From Rheinheimera sp. (GTDB taxonomy: Bacteria; Pseudomonadota; Gammaproteobacteria; Enterobacterales; Alteromonadaceae): a stretch of DNA of 64,000 bases. The stretch spans positions 126,433 through 190,432 of the forward strand of contig NZ_JAUYGV010000008.1 in assembly GCF_030690345.1 (NCBI RefSeq), given 5' to 3'. The translations under genes and the position numbers were made by a program. The notes beneath the pieces were generated by a model. That model had not been told where the DNA came from. It saw only the letters and a list, made by a program, of their open reading frames with translations, and ran no database searches. Shown in pieces: positions 31,363-40,451 of this stretch (its first letter is position 1; each line of letters begins with the position of its first letter).

Positions 31363-32493
31363 CTAGGCGTTATGCTGTTGCATCAGCGCAATAAAATGGT
31401 CGAACAGCTCAGAGGCTTCGTGCGGACCTGGGCTGGCTTCAGGGTGGCCCTGGAAGCTGAACGCCGGTTTGTCGGTACGATGTATGCCCTGTAAGGTGCC
31501 GTCAAACAACGATTTATGGGTGGCGCGTAAATTCGCCGGCAAACTGGCTTCATCCACAGCAAAACCATGGTTTTGCGCCGTAATCAGTACCCGTTTGGTA
31601 TCCAAATTTTGCACCGGGTGGTTACCACCATGGTGGCCCACTGTCATCTTCACCGTTTGCGCACCACTGGCCAGTGCCAGCAGCTGATGGCCTAAACAGA
31701 TACCAAACACAGGAATGTCGGTCTCAAGGAAGGTTTTAATCGCGTCAATTGCGTAGGTACAAGGTGCCGGGTCGCCAGGGCCGTTGGATAAAAAGATCCC
31801 GTCCGGCTTCATTGCCAGTACTTCACTGGCCGGTGTTTGTGCCGGTACTACCGTTAGCTTACAGCCGCGGTCCGCCAGCATGCGCAGAATATTGCGCTTT
31901 ACACCAAAGTCATAGGCTACCACATGAAACCGTTGTGGCGCTGCTGCGCGATGGCCTTCGCCTAACTGCCAGCTGCCTTCAGTCCATTGATAAGCTTTTT
32001 TCACGCTAACTTCTTTGGCTAAATCCATACCTGATAAGCCAGGGAAACCTTTAGCCAGCGCCAGTGCTTGAGCTTCATCCGGGTTGTCGCCGGCGATCAG
32101 GCAGCCATTTTGCGCACCTTTCTCGCGTAAAATACGGGTTAACTTACGGGTATCAATATCGGCGATGCCGAGAATATTGTGTTGTGTTAAATACTGACTA
32201 AGAGAGAGTTGGTTACGGAAATTACTGGCAAGAAGCGGAAGGTCACGGATTATCAGGCCTCTGGCCCAAATTTGTCCGGATTCTTCATCCTCAAGGTTAG
32301 TACCGGTATTGCCAATGTGTGGATAAGTGAGAGTAACGATTTGTTCTGCGTATGAGGGATCAGTCAATATTTCCTGATACCCGGTCATGGAAGTGTTAAA
32401 CACCACTTCACCTACAGAAACTCCTTCAGCGCCAATGGCTGTACCGCGAAATACGGTGCCGTCTTCCAGTACGAGCAGGGCGGACTTAGTCAA
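31363..32493 (-). CDS. carA: Carbamoyl-phosphate synthase small subunit
   Basis: I place the start at a TTG at 32491-32493: GGAGG lies 5 bases upstream, and the protein then begins (M)[16 protein letters not shown], like E. coli CarA, which also uses UUG. An ATG four codons earlier is in frame but would use the ribosome site as coding sequence. 376 residues: N-terminal synthase domain and a C-terminal class I glutaminase with the catalytic Cys in FGICLGHQ and the His/Glu of [11 protein letters not shown]. It supplies ammonia to CarB from glutamine. Confidence 0.96.
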   Translation of the reverse strand: MTKSALLVLEDGTVFRGTAIGAEGVSVGEVVFNTSMTGYQEILTDPSYAEQIVTLTYPHIGNTGTNLEDEESGQIWARGLIIRDLPLLASNFRNQLSLSQYLTQHNILGIADIDTRKLTRILREKGAQNGCLIAGDNPDEAQALALAKGFPGLSGMDLAKEVSVKKAYQWTEGSWQLGEGHRAAAPQRFHVVAYDFGVKRNILRMLADRGCKLTVVPAQTPASEVLAMKPDGIFLSNGPGDPAPCTYAIDAIKTFLETDIPVFGICLGHQLLALASGAQTVKMTVGHHGGNHPVQNLDTKRVLITAQNHGFAVDEASLPANLRATHKSLFDGTLQGIHRTDKPAFSFQGHPEASPGPHEASELFDHFIALMQQHNA

Positions 32494-32690
32494 GATAACC
32501 TCCAAACAGCAAAAAACGGGCGAAAACCTGACACTGTTTTACAACCCGTTTTGACCCAAAATGTGATACCCGATTTGCCTTAGGCAAACCTGACTATTTT
32601 AGGCGATCAGCGCTGGATAAGCTATGCTTTTTTTGATTTTTATTACAAATGACAACTTTAGCCGGTTTTTAAGCTTAATAGCGCAAAAAG

Positions 32691-33500
32691 CTAGCTTAAA
32701 TCAGCTAAACCTAACACTTGTTGCATAGAATAAAGTCCGCTCTGTTTATTTTGCAACCACAGAGCAGCGCGCAGTGCGCCTTGAGCAAAGGTGTTACGGC
32801 TGGAGGCTTTGTGGCTTATTTCCAGCCTTTCGCCTAAATCAGCGAATAAGGCGGTATGGTCGCCAATAATGTCACCGCCACGCACGGTGGCAAAGCCGAT
32901 AGTTTGCTGCTCCCGCTCACCGGTAATGCCTTCGCGGCCATATACTGCAACCTTAGCTAAATCGCGATCCAGCGCTTTGGCGATGCTGGCACCGATAGCC
33001 ATAGCCGTGCCCGAAGGCGCATCTTTTTTAAAGCGGTGATGCGCTTCAATAATTTCAATATCCGCCGTTTGCCCCATTACTTTGGCGGCGGTTTGCACCA
33101 AATGCAGCAACAAGTTTACGCCTACGCTCATATTCGGTGCCCAAACAACAGGAATATGCTGGCTGGCCTGCTGTACCTGCTGGTATTGCGCGTCGGTTAA
33201 GCCGGTAACACCTATTACCATGGCTTTTTTCGCCGCTACCGCCAATTGCAAATGCGCCAGCATCGCTTCAGGCATAGTAAAGTCGACCCAAATATCGGCG
33301 TTATTAATACTGTCAGGGCCGGTGGCACTAAGTGGCAGACCCAGCTTACCCACACCCGCTAATTCACCGGCATCGACACCGATAAGATCTGACCCTGTGC
33401 GCACTGTGGCAGCCGTCAGGTTTAGTTGTTGCTCTTTAGCAACAGTAATTAACGCCCGGCCCATGCGGCCGTTAGCACCAAAGATCCCGATAGATGGCAT
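32691..33500 (-). CDS. dapB: 4-hydroxy-tetrahydrodipicolinate reductase
   Basis: A 269-residue protein with the nucleotide-binding FGANGRMGR at the N-terminus, the substrate signature [15 protein letters not shown] and the GVTGLTDAQ region. It acts in lysine and meso-diaminopimelate synthesis. It lies upstream of carA as in Pseudomonas, here separated by a 197-bp gap. A hairpin GGCGGCT/AGCCGCC (33528-33552) lies in its 5' leader; its role is unknown. Confidence 0.97.
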   Translation of the reverse strand: MPSIGIFGANGRMGRALITVAKEQQLNLTAATVRTGSDLIGVDAGELAGVGKLGLPLSATGPDSINNADIWVDFTMPEAMLAHLQLAVAAKKAMVIGVTGLTDAQYQQVQQASQHIPVVWAPNMSVGVNLLLHLVQTAAKVMGQTADIEIIEAHHRFKKDAPSGTAMAIGASIAKALDRDLAKVAVYGREGITGEREQQTIGFATVRGGDIIGDHTALFADLGERLEISHKASSRNTFAQGALRAALWLQNKQSGLYSMQQVLGLADLS

Positions 33501-33565
33501 AGTCTGGCTCTGTAGAAATATGATAATGGCGGCTATTAGAGCAAAAGCCGCCTGCAGGGGGAAGT

Positions 33566-33592
33566 AAAATAGCCATCTTAATGGCTATTTTT
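33566..33592 (-). terminator. Terminator between yqhD and dapB
   Basis: AAAATAGCCAT and ATGGCTATTTT arms (33566-33576, 33581-33591) around CTTA, with A/T tracts on both sides, a few bases after the yqhD stop. Confidence 0.75.
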
Positions 33593-33596
33593 ATAT

Positions 33597-34751
33597 CTAA
33601 ACCGCCCGTTGCAAAATCTGCCGCGACACGTCCGGGGTAATATCAGCATGTTCGCCCAACTTCAGCATACCGTTAGCTTGCAGCGCGTCTACCAGCTTAT
33701 CAACTGCATCGGCTTTAATACCGTAATCGGCTAAGCGGGTCGGCACGCCCATTTGCTCGAAAAAGGCACGTGTGTGATTAATCGCCTCGTCAATTAAACG
33801 CTCTTCATCCTGGTGCTGTAACTGCCAGATACGGCGGCCATATTGCAGTAGCTTATCGCGCTTTTGTCCGCGCTGTTGTTGCAACAGGGATGGCAACACT
33901 ATTGCCAGTGTTTGCGCATGATCGAGGCCATACAGCGCGGTGATCTCATGGCCAATCATGTGAGTAGCCCAATCCTGCGGTACACCCTGGCCAATCAGAC
34001 CGTTTAGTGCCATGGTTGCCGCCCACATTACATTAGCGCGCACATCGTAGTTGTCCGGCTGGCTTAGCGCTTTGGGGCCTTCTTCTATCAGGGTATGTAA
34101 TAAGCCCTCAGCAAAGCGGTCCTGCACCGGCGCATTGACCGGATAGGTCATATACTGCTCCATCACATGCACGAAGGCATCCACCACGCCATTGGCGACT
34201 TGCTTGGGCGGCAGGCTGAAGGTGACGGTAGGGTCTAAAATGGCAAACTGCGGATACACCAGCGCGCTGGAGAACGACAGTTTTTGCTGGGTTTCATAAC
34301 GGGTGACAACCGAATTGCCGTTGCTCTCGGTGCCGGTGGCCGGTAAGGTGAGCACACAACCCAGCGGAATTGCAGCGGTAACTTTAGCGCCTTTGGCCAG
34401 AATATCCCAGGCATCACCTGCAAACATTGCAGCAGCGGCGATAAACTTAGTACCGTCAATAACACTGCCACCGCCTACCGGCAACAGAAAATCTATTTTC
34501 TCGCGCCGCACCAAATCAGCAGCCCGCATCAAAGTCTCAAAGCTGGGGTTTGGCTCTATGCCACTGAATTCCTGCCAGTCAAAACCGTCCAGTGCTTTCA
34601 CTACCTGGTCGTAAACACCGTTGTGTTTAATGGAGCCACCGCCGTAGGTCAGCAGTACTTTGCTGCCCGGTGGAATAAGTTTGCTTAACTGCGCCAGCTG
34701 ATCTTTGCCAAATACGATGCGGGTAGGGTTTTGAAATGAGAAATTAAACAT
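33597..34751 (-). CDS. yqhD: YqhD-like NADPH-dependent aldehyde/alcohol dehydrogenase
   Basis: 384 residues from the ATG at 34751, which has GGAGG 5 bases upstream and begins MFNFSFQNPTRIVFG, as YqhD does; a longer frame adds 13 unrelated residues. Iron/zinc-dependent alcohol dehydrogenase family: cofactor loop VGGGSVIDGTKFIA, and metal ligands in GVVDAFVHVMEQYM, THMIGHEITALYG and DHAQTLAIV. YqhD reduces short-chain and toxic aldehydes (family knowledge). It is monocistronic between the PlsC fusion gene and dapB. Confidence 0.9.
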   Translation of the reverse strand: MFNFSFQNPTRIVFGKDQLAQLSKLIPPGSKVLLTYGGGSIKHNGVYDQVVKALDGFDWQEFSGIEPNPSFETLMRAADLVRREKIDFLLPVGGGSVIDGTKFIAAAAMFAGDAWDILAKGAKVTAAIPLGCVLTLPATGTESNGNSVVTRYETQQKLSFSSALVYPQFAILDPTVTFSLPPKQVANGVVDAFVHVMEQYMTYPVNAPVQDRFAEGLLHTLIEEGPKALSQPDNYDVRANVMWAATMALNGLIGQGVPQDWATHMIGHEITALYGLDHAQTLAIVLPSLLQQQRGQKRDKLLQYGRRIWQLQHQDEERLIDEAINHTRAFFEQMGVPTRLADYGIKADAVDKLVDALQANGMLKLGEHADITPDVSRQILQRAV

Positions 34752-34857
34752 CTTGCCTCCGAAACTGTGGCCTGAGCCAACATTAGACAAGTGTTATGCG
34801 GCCAACCTGATACAGGTTCAAGGCTGGCCGCCATTATTGCGTTAAATCACACAGCGC

Positions 34858-36729
34858 TTAAGCCAGATCGCCCCGCAGCAGACGCACCTGGCGCTCCAAC
34901 TCAGCTGCAGCGGCTTGTTCCGCAGGCAAGGGCGCACTGGCTATCAGCTTTACTTTTGACCAAAAGCGACCTTTAAACTTAAAGGCTCCACTGCCATGGT
35001 GACTGAAAAATGAGCCCCACAGGCCCTGCAGCGCCATCGGCACTACCGGTACCGGCGTCTCCGCCAAAATCCGCTCGATACCGGGGCGGAAGCTGTCGAT
35101 ATCACCGCTTTTGGTTAAACGGCCTTCCGGGAAAATACACACCAAATTGCCCTGCTCCAGCTCACGCTTAATGGCCGCAAAAGCGGCTTCGTAAACCTGC
35201 TCGTTTTTCTGCTTTGAGCAAATAGGAATAGTACGGGCGGCTTTAAACAACCAGTTGGCTACCGGCAAATCATAAATGGCTTTTTCCATAACAAAGCGCA
35301 CCGGCCGGCGCACTGCGCCGGCAATCAGCAACGCATCAACATAGCTAACATGATTCGCTACCAGCACTGCGGCGCCTTCTGCCGGGATATTATCCAGGCC
35401 ACGACTGTTAACGCGGTACATGGTATGGCTAAGCAGGTAAATAACAAAGCGCAGGGCAAACTCCGGCACCCGGCTGTATACATATAACGCGACCACAGCA
35501 TTCATAATGGCCAGTACCAGAAAATACTGCGGAATAGCTAAATCCAGCACGGTTAAAAATACGATACCCGCAATGGCGCTAACTACCATAAACAGCGCAT
35601 TGAAAATATTGTTAGCGGCAATGACCCGCGCCCGCTGTTGCGGCTCGGCCCGCTGCTGCAACAAAGCGTACAGTGGCACAATAAACAAACCACCAAATAC
35701 GCCGATTAATGTCAGATCTGTCAGCACCCACCAGCCAAAAGCACTGGCCAGAAACTGCGGCAGGTTCAGCAGTTCTGCCGGTAACTCTGCCGGGCTGCTG
35801 AAAAACAGACTAATACCAAATACGCTTAAACCAACGGAACCAATAGGTACTATACCAAGCTCTACCCTATCGCCGGATAAACGTTCGCACAACATCGAGC
35901 CGATACCCACACCAACAGAGAATGCTACCAACAGCGCCGTTACCACAGTGTTGTCACCACCGAGCACCGTCTTGGTAAAATTGGGAAACTGAGTTAAATA
36001 GCTGGCCCCTAAAAACCAGAACCAACTGATAGCCATAATAGATAAGTACAGTGTGCGATTTTGATAGCTGATGCTGATAGTGGCCCTGGTTTGTTGCCAG
36101 GGCGCAAAACGAAATGTATCGGCATTATGCACCTCGCCCACGGCTGGGATCTGCCGGCTAATTAAATAACCCAGCACGGAAAACAGCACTACCACCAGCG
36201 CTACCCACAGCGGCGCATCCGCCAGGCCCACCAATAAGCCACCGGTAATGGTACCCAGCAAAATGGCAACAAAGGTGCCCATCTCTACCCACGCATTGCC
36301 GGCTAACAACTCTTTGTCGGTGAGTAGCTGCGGTAAAATTGCGTACTTTACCGGGCCAAAAAATGCCGACTGGCTGCCCATTAAAAACAGCAACCCCAGT
36401 AGCATTAAATACTGCTGAAAATAAAATGCTATCGCGGCCAGCAGCATCAGACCTATTTCCAGCAGCTTTAACGCGCGGATCAGTTTAGTTTTGCATACCG
36501 CATCGGCCAGGGTACCGGCGGTGGCAGAAAACAGCAGAAACGGCAGAATAAATAACCCTGCAGCCAGGTTCATGGTTAAATCGGTATCCCATGGCAACGC
36601 ATTAGCTGCAGTAAAGGCCAGCATTAACATCAGCGCATTTTTAAACACGTTGTCATTAAAAGCACCGCTGGCTTGAGTGAGAAAAAATGGCAGAAAGCGT
36701 TTGCTGCTGATTAAGCGGTTTTGCGACAT
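34858..36729 (-). CDS. LplT-like MFS transporter fused to PlsC-type acyltransferase
   Basis: 623 residues from the ATG at 36729, with GGAG 5 bases before it. The first ~400 residues form an MFS transporter of the lysophospholipid flippase type (QASGAFNDNVFKNALMLML start, many helices). Residues ~430-610 form a 1-acylglycerol-phosphate acyltransferase domain with NHVSYVD (motif I, near 459-465) and FPEGR (motif III, near 533-537). In E. coli lysophospholipid recycling uses LplT plus Aas (acyltransferase and acyl-ACP synthetase); here no synthetase domain follows. Likely role is uptake and re-acylation of lysophospholipids at the inner membrane (inference). Confidence 0.85.
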   Translation of the reverse strand: MSQNRLISSKRFLPFFLTQASGAFNDNVFKNALMLMLAFTAANALPWDTDLTMNLAAGLFILPFLLFSATAGTLADAVCKTKLIRALKLLEIGLMLLAAIAFYFQQYLMLLGLLFLMGSQSAFFGPVKYAILPQLLTDKELLAGNAWVEMGTFVAILLGTITGGLLVGLADAPLWVALVVVLFSVLGYLISRQIPAVGEVHNADTFRFAPWQQTRATISISYQNRTLYLSIMAISWFWFLGASYLTQFPNFTKTVLGGDNTVVTALLVAFSVGVGIGSMLCERLSGDRVELGIVPIGSVGLSVFGISLFFSSPAELPAELLNLPQFLASAFGWWVLTDLTLIGVFGGLFIVPLYALLQQRAEPQQRARVIAANNIFNALFMVVSAIAGIVFLTVLDLAIPQYFLVLAIMNAVVALYVYSRVPEFALRFVIYLLSHTMYRVNSRGLDNIPAEGAAVLVANHVSYVDALLIAGAVRRPVRFVMEKAIYDLPVANWLFKAARTIPICSKQKNEQVYEAAFAAIKRELEQGNLVCIFPEGRLTKSGDIDSFRPGIERILAETPVPVVPMALQGLWGSFFSHHGSGAFKFKGRFWSKVKLIASAPLPAEQAAAAELERQVRLLRGDLA

Positions 36730-36822
36730 ATCCACTCCATCGGAAAAAGAGATAGTAATAAATAAGTTGCCAGCATAATCAACTCAGGTAGCTTATACCA
36801 GTAGATAAAAATGCCTGCCGAA

Positions 36823-36851
36823 TTGACAGGACGTCTAGCCATCTATATATT
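36823..36851 (+). promoter_or_regulatory. Strong sigma-70 promoter for the antiporter gene
   Basis: TTGACA (36823-36828) and TATATT (36846-36851) spaced by exactly 17 bp, about 50 bases before the start of the downstream gene. Confidence 0.75.
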
Positions 36852-36901
36852 GCGCAACCATTAAGGCGATTGCACCGCCTGCGTATTTATAAGGTAAACC
36901 T

Positions 36902-38215
36902 ATGAACGATACCACGCTGCCGGCAGCAGGGGCCAAGCGCTCGCTGCTGCCGTTACTGTTTTTTGTTGCGCTGTTTCTCGGCACCGGCTTGTACCTGCAA
37001 AGCCAGGATGTGGCTTATGCGTTTTATCAATTACCCGGCCATGTCGCTATTATTCCGGCGCTGATGCTGGCCATCTGGCTGCACAAAGCACCGTTGCAGC
37101 AATCAATCGATGTGATGATCAAAGGCGCCGGCAACAGCAATATTATTACCATGTGTATTATTTATTTGCTGGCCGGCGCCTTTGCCAGCGTGGCGACAGC
37201 AACCGGGGGTGTCGATGCTGCCGTTAACGCCGGCCTCAGTTTAGTGCCGGCGCCCTGGCTATTGCCGGGTTTGTTTGTTATTGCTGCGCTGGTGTCCACC
37301 GCTATGGGCACCTCTATGGGCACCATAGGCGCGCTGGCTCCTATCGCAGTAGGTCTGGCCAATCAGGCCGGGCTGGAGCAGGCATTAGTAGCAGGTGTAT
37401 TACTCAGCGGCGCCATGTTTGGTGACAACCTGTCGATTATTTCCGACACCACCATTGCCTCTACCCGCACTCAGGGTGCGCAAATGGCCGACAAATTCCG
37501 CGAAAATATTAAAATTGCGCTGCCGGCTGCCGCGTTAACCCTGCTGTTGTATATCGTGCTGGCCACAGACGGAGCGCCGGTGCAGATTGACGCCGTAAAC
37601 TGGAGTGGTGTAGTGCCTTATGCTGCCATTCTGTTACTGGCGGTGCTGGGCTTAAATGTGTTTGTAGTACTGCTGCTGGGTATAGTACTGGCGGCGCTGC
37701 AGGGCGCGCTGTTTGCCGATTACGCCATGGCTAACCTGGGCAAAGATATCGCTACCGGTTTTGCCAATGTGCAGGAAATTTTTCTGCTGGCGATGTTGGT
37801 CAGTGCACTCAGTGAATTTATAAAACAACAAGGTGGCTTGCAGTGGATCGCCGGTAAAATTCAGCACGCGGCAAACCGGCTGAAACTGGCGGGCAATAAA
37901 GCGCAGCAACTGGCGATAGCCGCATTAGCGTTTAGCAGTAATCTGTGTATTGCCAATAATACGGTAGCAATAGTGCTAACCGGTGAGGTAAGTAAAACCC
38001 TGGCACAACAACACCATATTACGCCCAAACGCAGCGCGAGCTTGCTGGATATTTTTGCCTGTATCAGCCAGGGGTTAGTGCCGTACGGTGCTCAGGCGCT
38101 GTTGCTGGGCGCCAGCTTCGGCATTTCGCCATGGCAGGTTGTCACACAAAGCTACTACTGCCTGATTTTATTGTTAGTAGCCTGTGTCATTATACTAACC
38201 CGGCGTCCAGCCTGA
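36902..38215 (+). CDS. nhaC: NhaC-family Na+/H+ antiporter
   Basis: A 437-residue membrane protein with ~11-12 predicted helices. Recognisable features are the conserved GTSMGTIGALAPIAVGLA and FGDNLSIISDTTIAST stretches of the NhaC family, with the aspartates likely to bind ions. It should exchange sodium for protons at the inner membrane. It is one of the few plus-strand genes, has its own good promoter and converges with the nucleotidyltransferase gene, leaving only 5 bp between stops. Specific substrate is not certain: NhaC homologues also include organic-acid antiporters. Confidence 0.8.
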   Translation: MNDTTLPAAGAKRSLLPLLFFVALFLGTGLYLQSQDVAYAFYQLPGHVAIIPALMLAIWLHKAPLQQSIDVMIKGAGNSNIITMCIIYLLAGAFASVATATGGVDAAVNAGLSLVPAPWLLPGLFVIAALVSTAMGTSMGTIGALAPIAVGLANQAGLEQALVAGVLLSGAMFGDNLSIISDTTIASTRTQGAQMADKFRENIKIALPAAALTLLLYIVLATDGAPVQIDAVNWSGVVPYAAILLLAVLGLNVFVVLLLGIVLAALQGALFADYAMANLGKDIATGFANVQEIFLLAMLVSALSEFIKQQGGLQWIAGKIQHAANRLKLAGNKAQQLAIAALAFSSNLCIANNTVAIVLTGEVSKTLAQQHHITPKRSASLLDIFACISQGLVPYGAQALLLGASFGISPWQVVTQSYYCLILLLVACVIILTRRPA

Positions 38216-38220
38216 GCCGC

Positions 38221-39336
38221 TTACCAATGCTGATTGGGCGGACGTTTAGGCGCAAATTGGTACTTACCGAATAACTGATCACGCGCAGTAAAAAATGTTT
38301 TTATAGTTAAGTGCTTTAACAAAACCCATGGTGGCATTTTGATCCAGTGGCCGCGCAAATACACCAGCTGCTTTGCCCGACGATGCCACCAGCGGCACAC
38401 CAGAGGATGCGATGGCAGCAATGCCGGCAGCATAATATATCGTGTCCAGAGACCATTACTTGATCCGTTAACACTCTGTTGTAGCGTTAATGGATCAAGA
38501 GCAGGCGCAAGATAATAATGCAGTGCGCTCAAACAATACTGCAGCTCATTGCAGAAGCCCGACACCTGCGCCAAGCCATGTAGTTGTTGCCAGAACTCTG
38601 TTGTGCTGAATTGCGTGATCAGCAAGTATAAGTCCCACAAATCTCTCATACCGCTTTGCATATCGTCGTTGGTAAATAAATGAATAATACTGTGCAGCAC
38701 CATAGCTGCAGGGTTAAGCACCAGAGCACCTGATATTGTTGTCTGCGTTAAACGGAAAAACCTCGCCATATCTGCAGCACGGCCACTGATAGGTAAATAC
38801 AGATTATGGTGCAAGTCCAATACTGTTCCCCGATGTATCTGCACCATCGGCGGAATTTCATGGCTCCACTGCCGGTAATACCGCTCATCGTAATCACTGA
38901 GTTTGTCAGTACGCCAACCATTTTTTTGCAACAACGCTTCGGCATCTGCAAGTTGCGACTTTGCAACCAGTACATCTAAATCATTACAAATACGGCCTCT
39001 GCCGTTGGCAGTGCCGGCCAATACATAGGCGGAACCTTTTAAATACAAAGCAGGTATGCCGGCGCCATCAAATAGCCGTTTCAATTCGTTGCATTCAAAT
39101 CTGATTTGTTGACTCTGACGGTCGGCATATGTCAGTGCTGACCGCAAGTGCCGTCTGGCATAGACTGGCAGCTGCAGGCATAACTCTCTGCGTTCAAGCG
39201 CCGCAGCTAAAGCGGCAAGCAGCTTAGCTTCACGCAACAGCCAAATCAGCTGTTGCCATTGCGGCAGCGACAACTCTGCACAGCGCTCCGGTTCGGCCAG
39301 ATACATCAGCAGTTGTTGTGCCCGAAATGCTGTCAT
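38221..39336 (-). CDS. Nucleotidyltransferase-family protein of the HPr-rel-A-like operon
   Basis: A 371-residue protein. The segment ALYLKGSAYVLAG ... GRGRICNDLDVLV matches the uncharacterised nucleotidyltransferase family (NTP_transf_5), with the paired aspartates D-x-D as likely metal ligands. The C-terminal half is helical and has no motif I recognise. Such proteins accompany HprK-like kinases and PqqD-like proteins in peptide-modification and lasso-peptide loci (family knowledge). It is the last gene of a four-gene operon and its ATG overlaps the kinase stop by 4 bases. The substrate is unknown. Confidence 0.7.
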   Translation of the reverse strand: MTAFRAQQLLMYLAEPERCAELSLPQWQQLIWLLREAKLLAALAAALERRELCLQLPVYARRHLRSALTYADRQSQQIRFECNELKRLFDGAGIPALYLKGSAYVLAGTANGRGRICNDLDVLVAKSQLADAEALLQKNGWRTDKLSDYDERYYRQWSHEIPPMVQIHRGTVLDLHHNLYLPISGRAADMARFFRLTQTTISGALVLNPAAMVLHSIIHLFTNDDMQSGMRDLWDLYLLITQFSTTEFWQQLHGLAQVSGFCNELQYCLSALHYYLAPALDPLTLQQSVNGSSNGLWTRYIMLPALLPSHPLVCRWWHRRAKQLVYLRGHWIKMPPWVLLKHLTIKTFFTARDQLFGKYQFAPKRPPNQHW

Positions 39337-40178
39337 GGCTGCACCAGTTCATCAAAAAACTGCGCCAGCTCAGTCAGTTCGCTGTACTCCACCTGATACA
39401 AGCCGGCATTACTAACCAAAGCAGCTACTATATCAAACGCCGTTTCTCCCAGCACATTATAATTAAAGGCGTTGCGGCTTAATTGTCCAAATGCGTCCAG
39501 CTGGTCCAGCTGATAAATAACCAGCTCGGTATCATGTTTGTATTTGGGGAAAACCACCGCACTTATTGGCACCGGTATAAGCTGCTGATAGTGTTCCCAG
39601 CTCAGCACTTTGACATGCGCCACATCGCCCTTTTGCGTATCACGGCATACAGGAGTAATCACGGCATTGGGATGCCAGCTGCGTAACAAGTCGATACTGT
39701 TGTTTTTCAAACACACCGGACGAAACAACGGCAACACCTGTCGGCTGTCAATATCGATAACGGCCATTTCGTCACTGTATACCGACCAACCGCTCAACCC
39801 CAAATACGCACTGAGTGTGCTCTTACCGGAACCCGGCAATGCCGGACAAATAATGGCTGTGTTGTTTTTTACCAGTACGGCAGCATGCAACAAAAAACGT
39901 GAATACTCGTGGGCAGCAATACACCAGTTCATGCCCCATTCCAGTACCGCATAGGCCTGAGACGACGGTAAAGGTTTAAAGGGGGAATGCTGATCGCAAC
40001 GAAAATTTACCTGAGGCTTTATCCAACGCCGCAGCCATAAACCAGGATCTAAACCGATAGCAAAATCAGCCGGGGCGTCAGCCAGCAGTGCATCACCATA
40101 AACCTGTTGAACCGACCTCATAACAGCGCTGTCTGTTGTGGTTAAATCAAAGCGGTATTGGCCACAGTTAATCTGCAT
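39333..40178 (-). CDS. HprK-related kinase A
   Basis: About 281 residues. I use the ATG at 40178, which overlaps the previous stop as TAATG with AGGG upstream; a GTG two codons earlier is possible. It has a C-terminal HprK-like P-loop domain: Walker A PGSGKST near residues 115-122 and a Walker-B-like SDEMAVID just after. The N-terminal part (NCGQYRFDLTT) is typical of the HPr-rel-A kinase family. Unlike true HPr kinase/phosphorylase there is no PTS gene nearby, so its target is probably another protein in this operon (inference). Confidence 0.8.
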   Translation of the reverse strand: MQINCGQYRFDLTTTDSAVMRSVQQVYGDALLADAPADFAIGLDPGLWLRRWIKPQVNFRCDQHSPFKPLPSSQAYAVLEWGMNWCIAAHEYSRFLLHAAVLVKNNTAIICPALPGSGKSTLSAYLGLSGWSVYSDEMAVIDIDSRQVLPLFRPVCLKNNSIDLLRSWHPNAVITPVCRDTQKGDVAHVKVLSWEHYQQLIPVPISAVVFPKYKHDTELVIYQLDQLDAFGQLSRNAFNYNVLGETAFDIVAALVSNAGLYQVEYSELTELAQFFDELVQP

Positions 40179-40444
40179 TAACACCCTGCTGCACTGATAA
40201 TAAGCTGGTTATCTAGCAGGTACTGTATCACGCGGTCTGCTTCCTCAGCATCGATACCTAAGGAATTTTGCATATCTGTAAGATTAAAATCAGGCAAAGC
40301 AGAAAAACTCTGCAACATTACTGCGTCACGCAGCTCAGAATGCAGCATTAGGGTATCACCCGTGTATGAGCTGTAGATGGCTACGCCGCTACCATCACTA
40401 AAACAGCTTAGTTTGGTATGCGGCGCAAAAATAAGACGTCTCAT
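40178..40444 (-). CDS. PqqD-like peptide chaperone of the HPr-rel-A type
   Basis: An 88-residue protein whose profile (FAPHTKLSCFSDGSGVAIYSSYTGDTLML ... DADRVIQYLLDNQLI-like C-terminal helix) fits the small winged-helix PqqD family linked to HprK-related kinases. PqqD-type domains bind a substrate peptide and hand it to a modifying enzyme (family knowledge). It lies 7 bp after the Tat-exported protein gene and overlaps the kinase gene, so these three gene products should be made together. No separate short precursor peptide is evident beside it. Confidence 0.7.
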   Translation of the reverse strand: MRRLIFAPHTKLSCFSDGSGVAIYSSYTGDTLMLHSELRDAVMLQSFSALPDFNLTDMQNSLGIDAEEADRVIQYLLDNQLIISAAGC

Positions 40445-40451
40445 TGCTGAC

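Noticed and set aside
32691..32715. AAGCTAGCTT plus Ts after dapB as a terminator.
   Set aside because: The symmetric stem is only a few base pairs with no loop, too weak to call.
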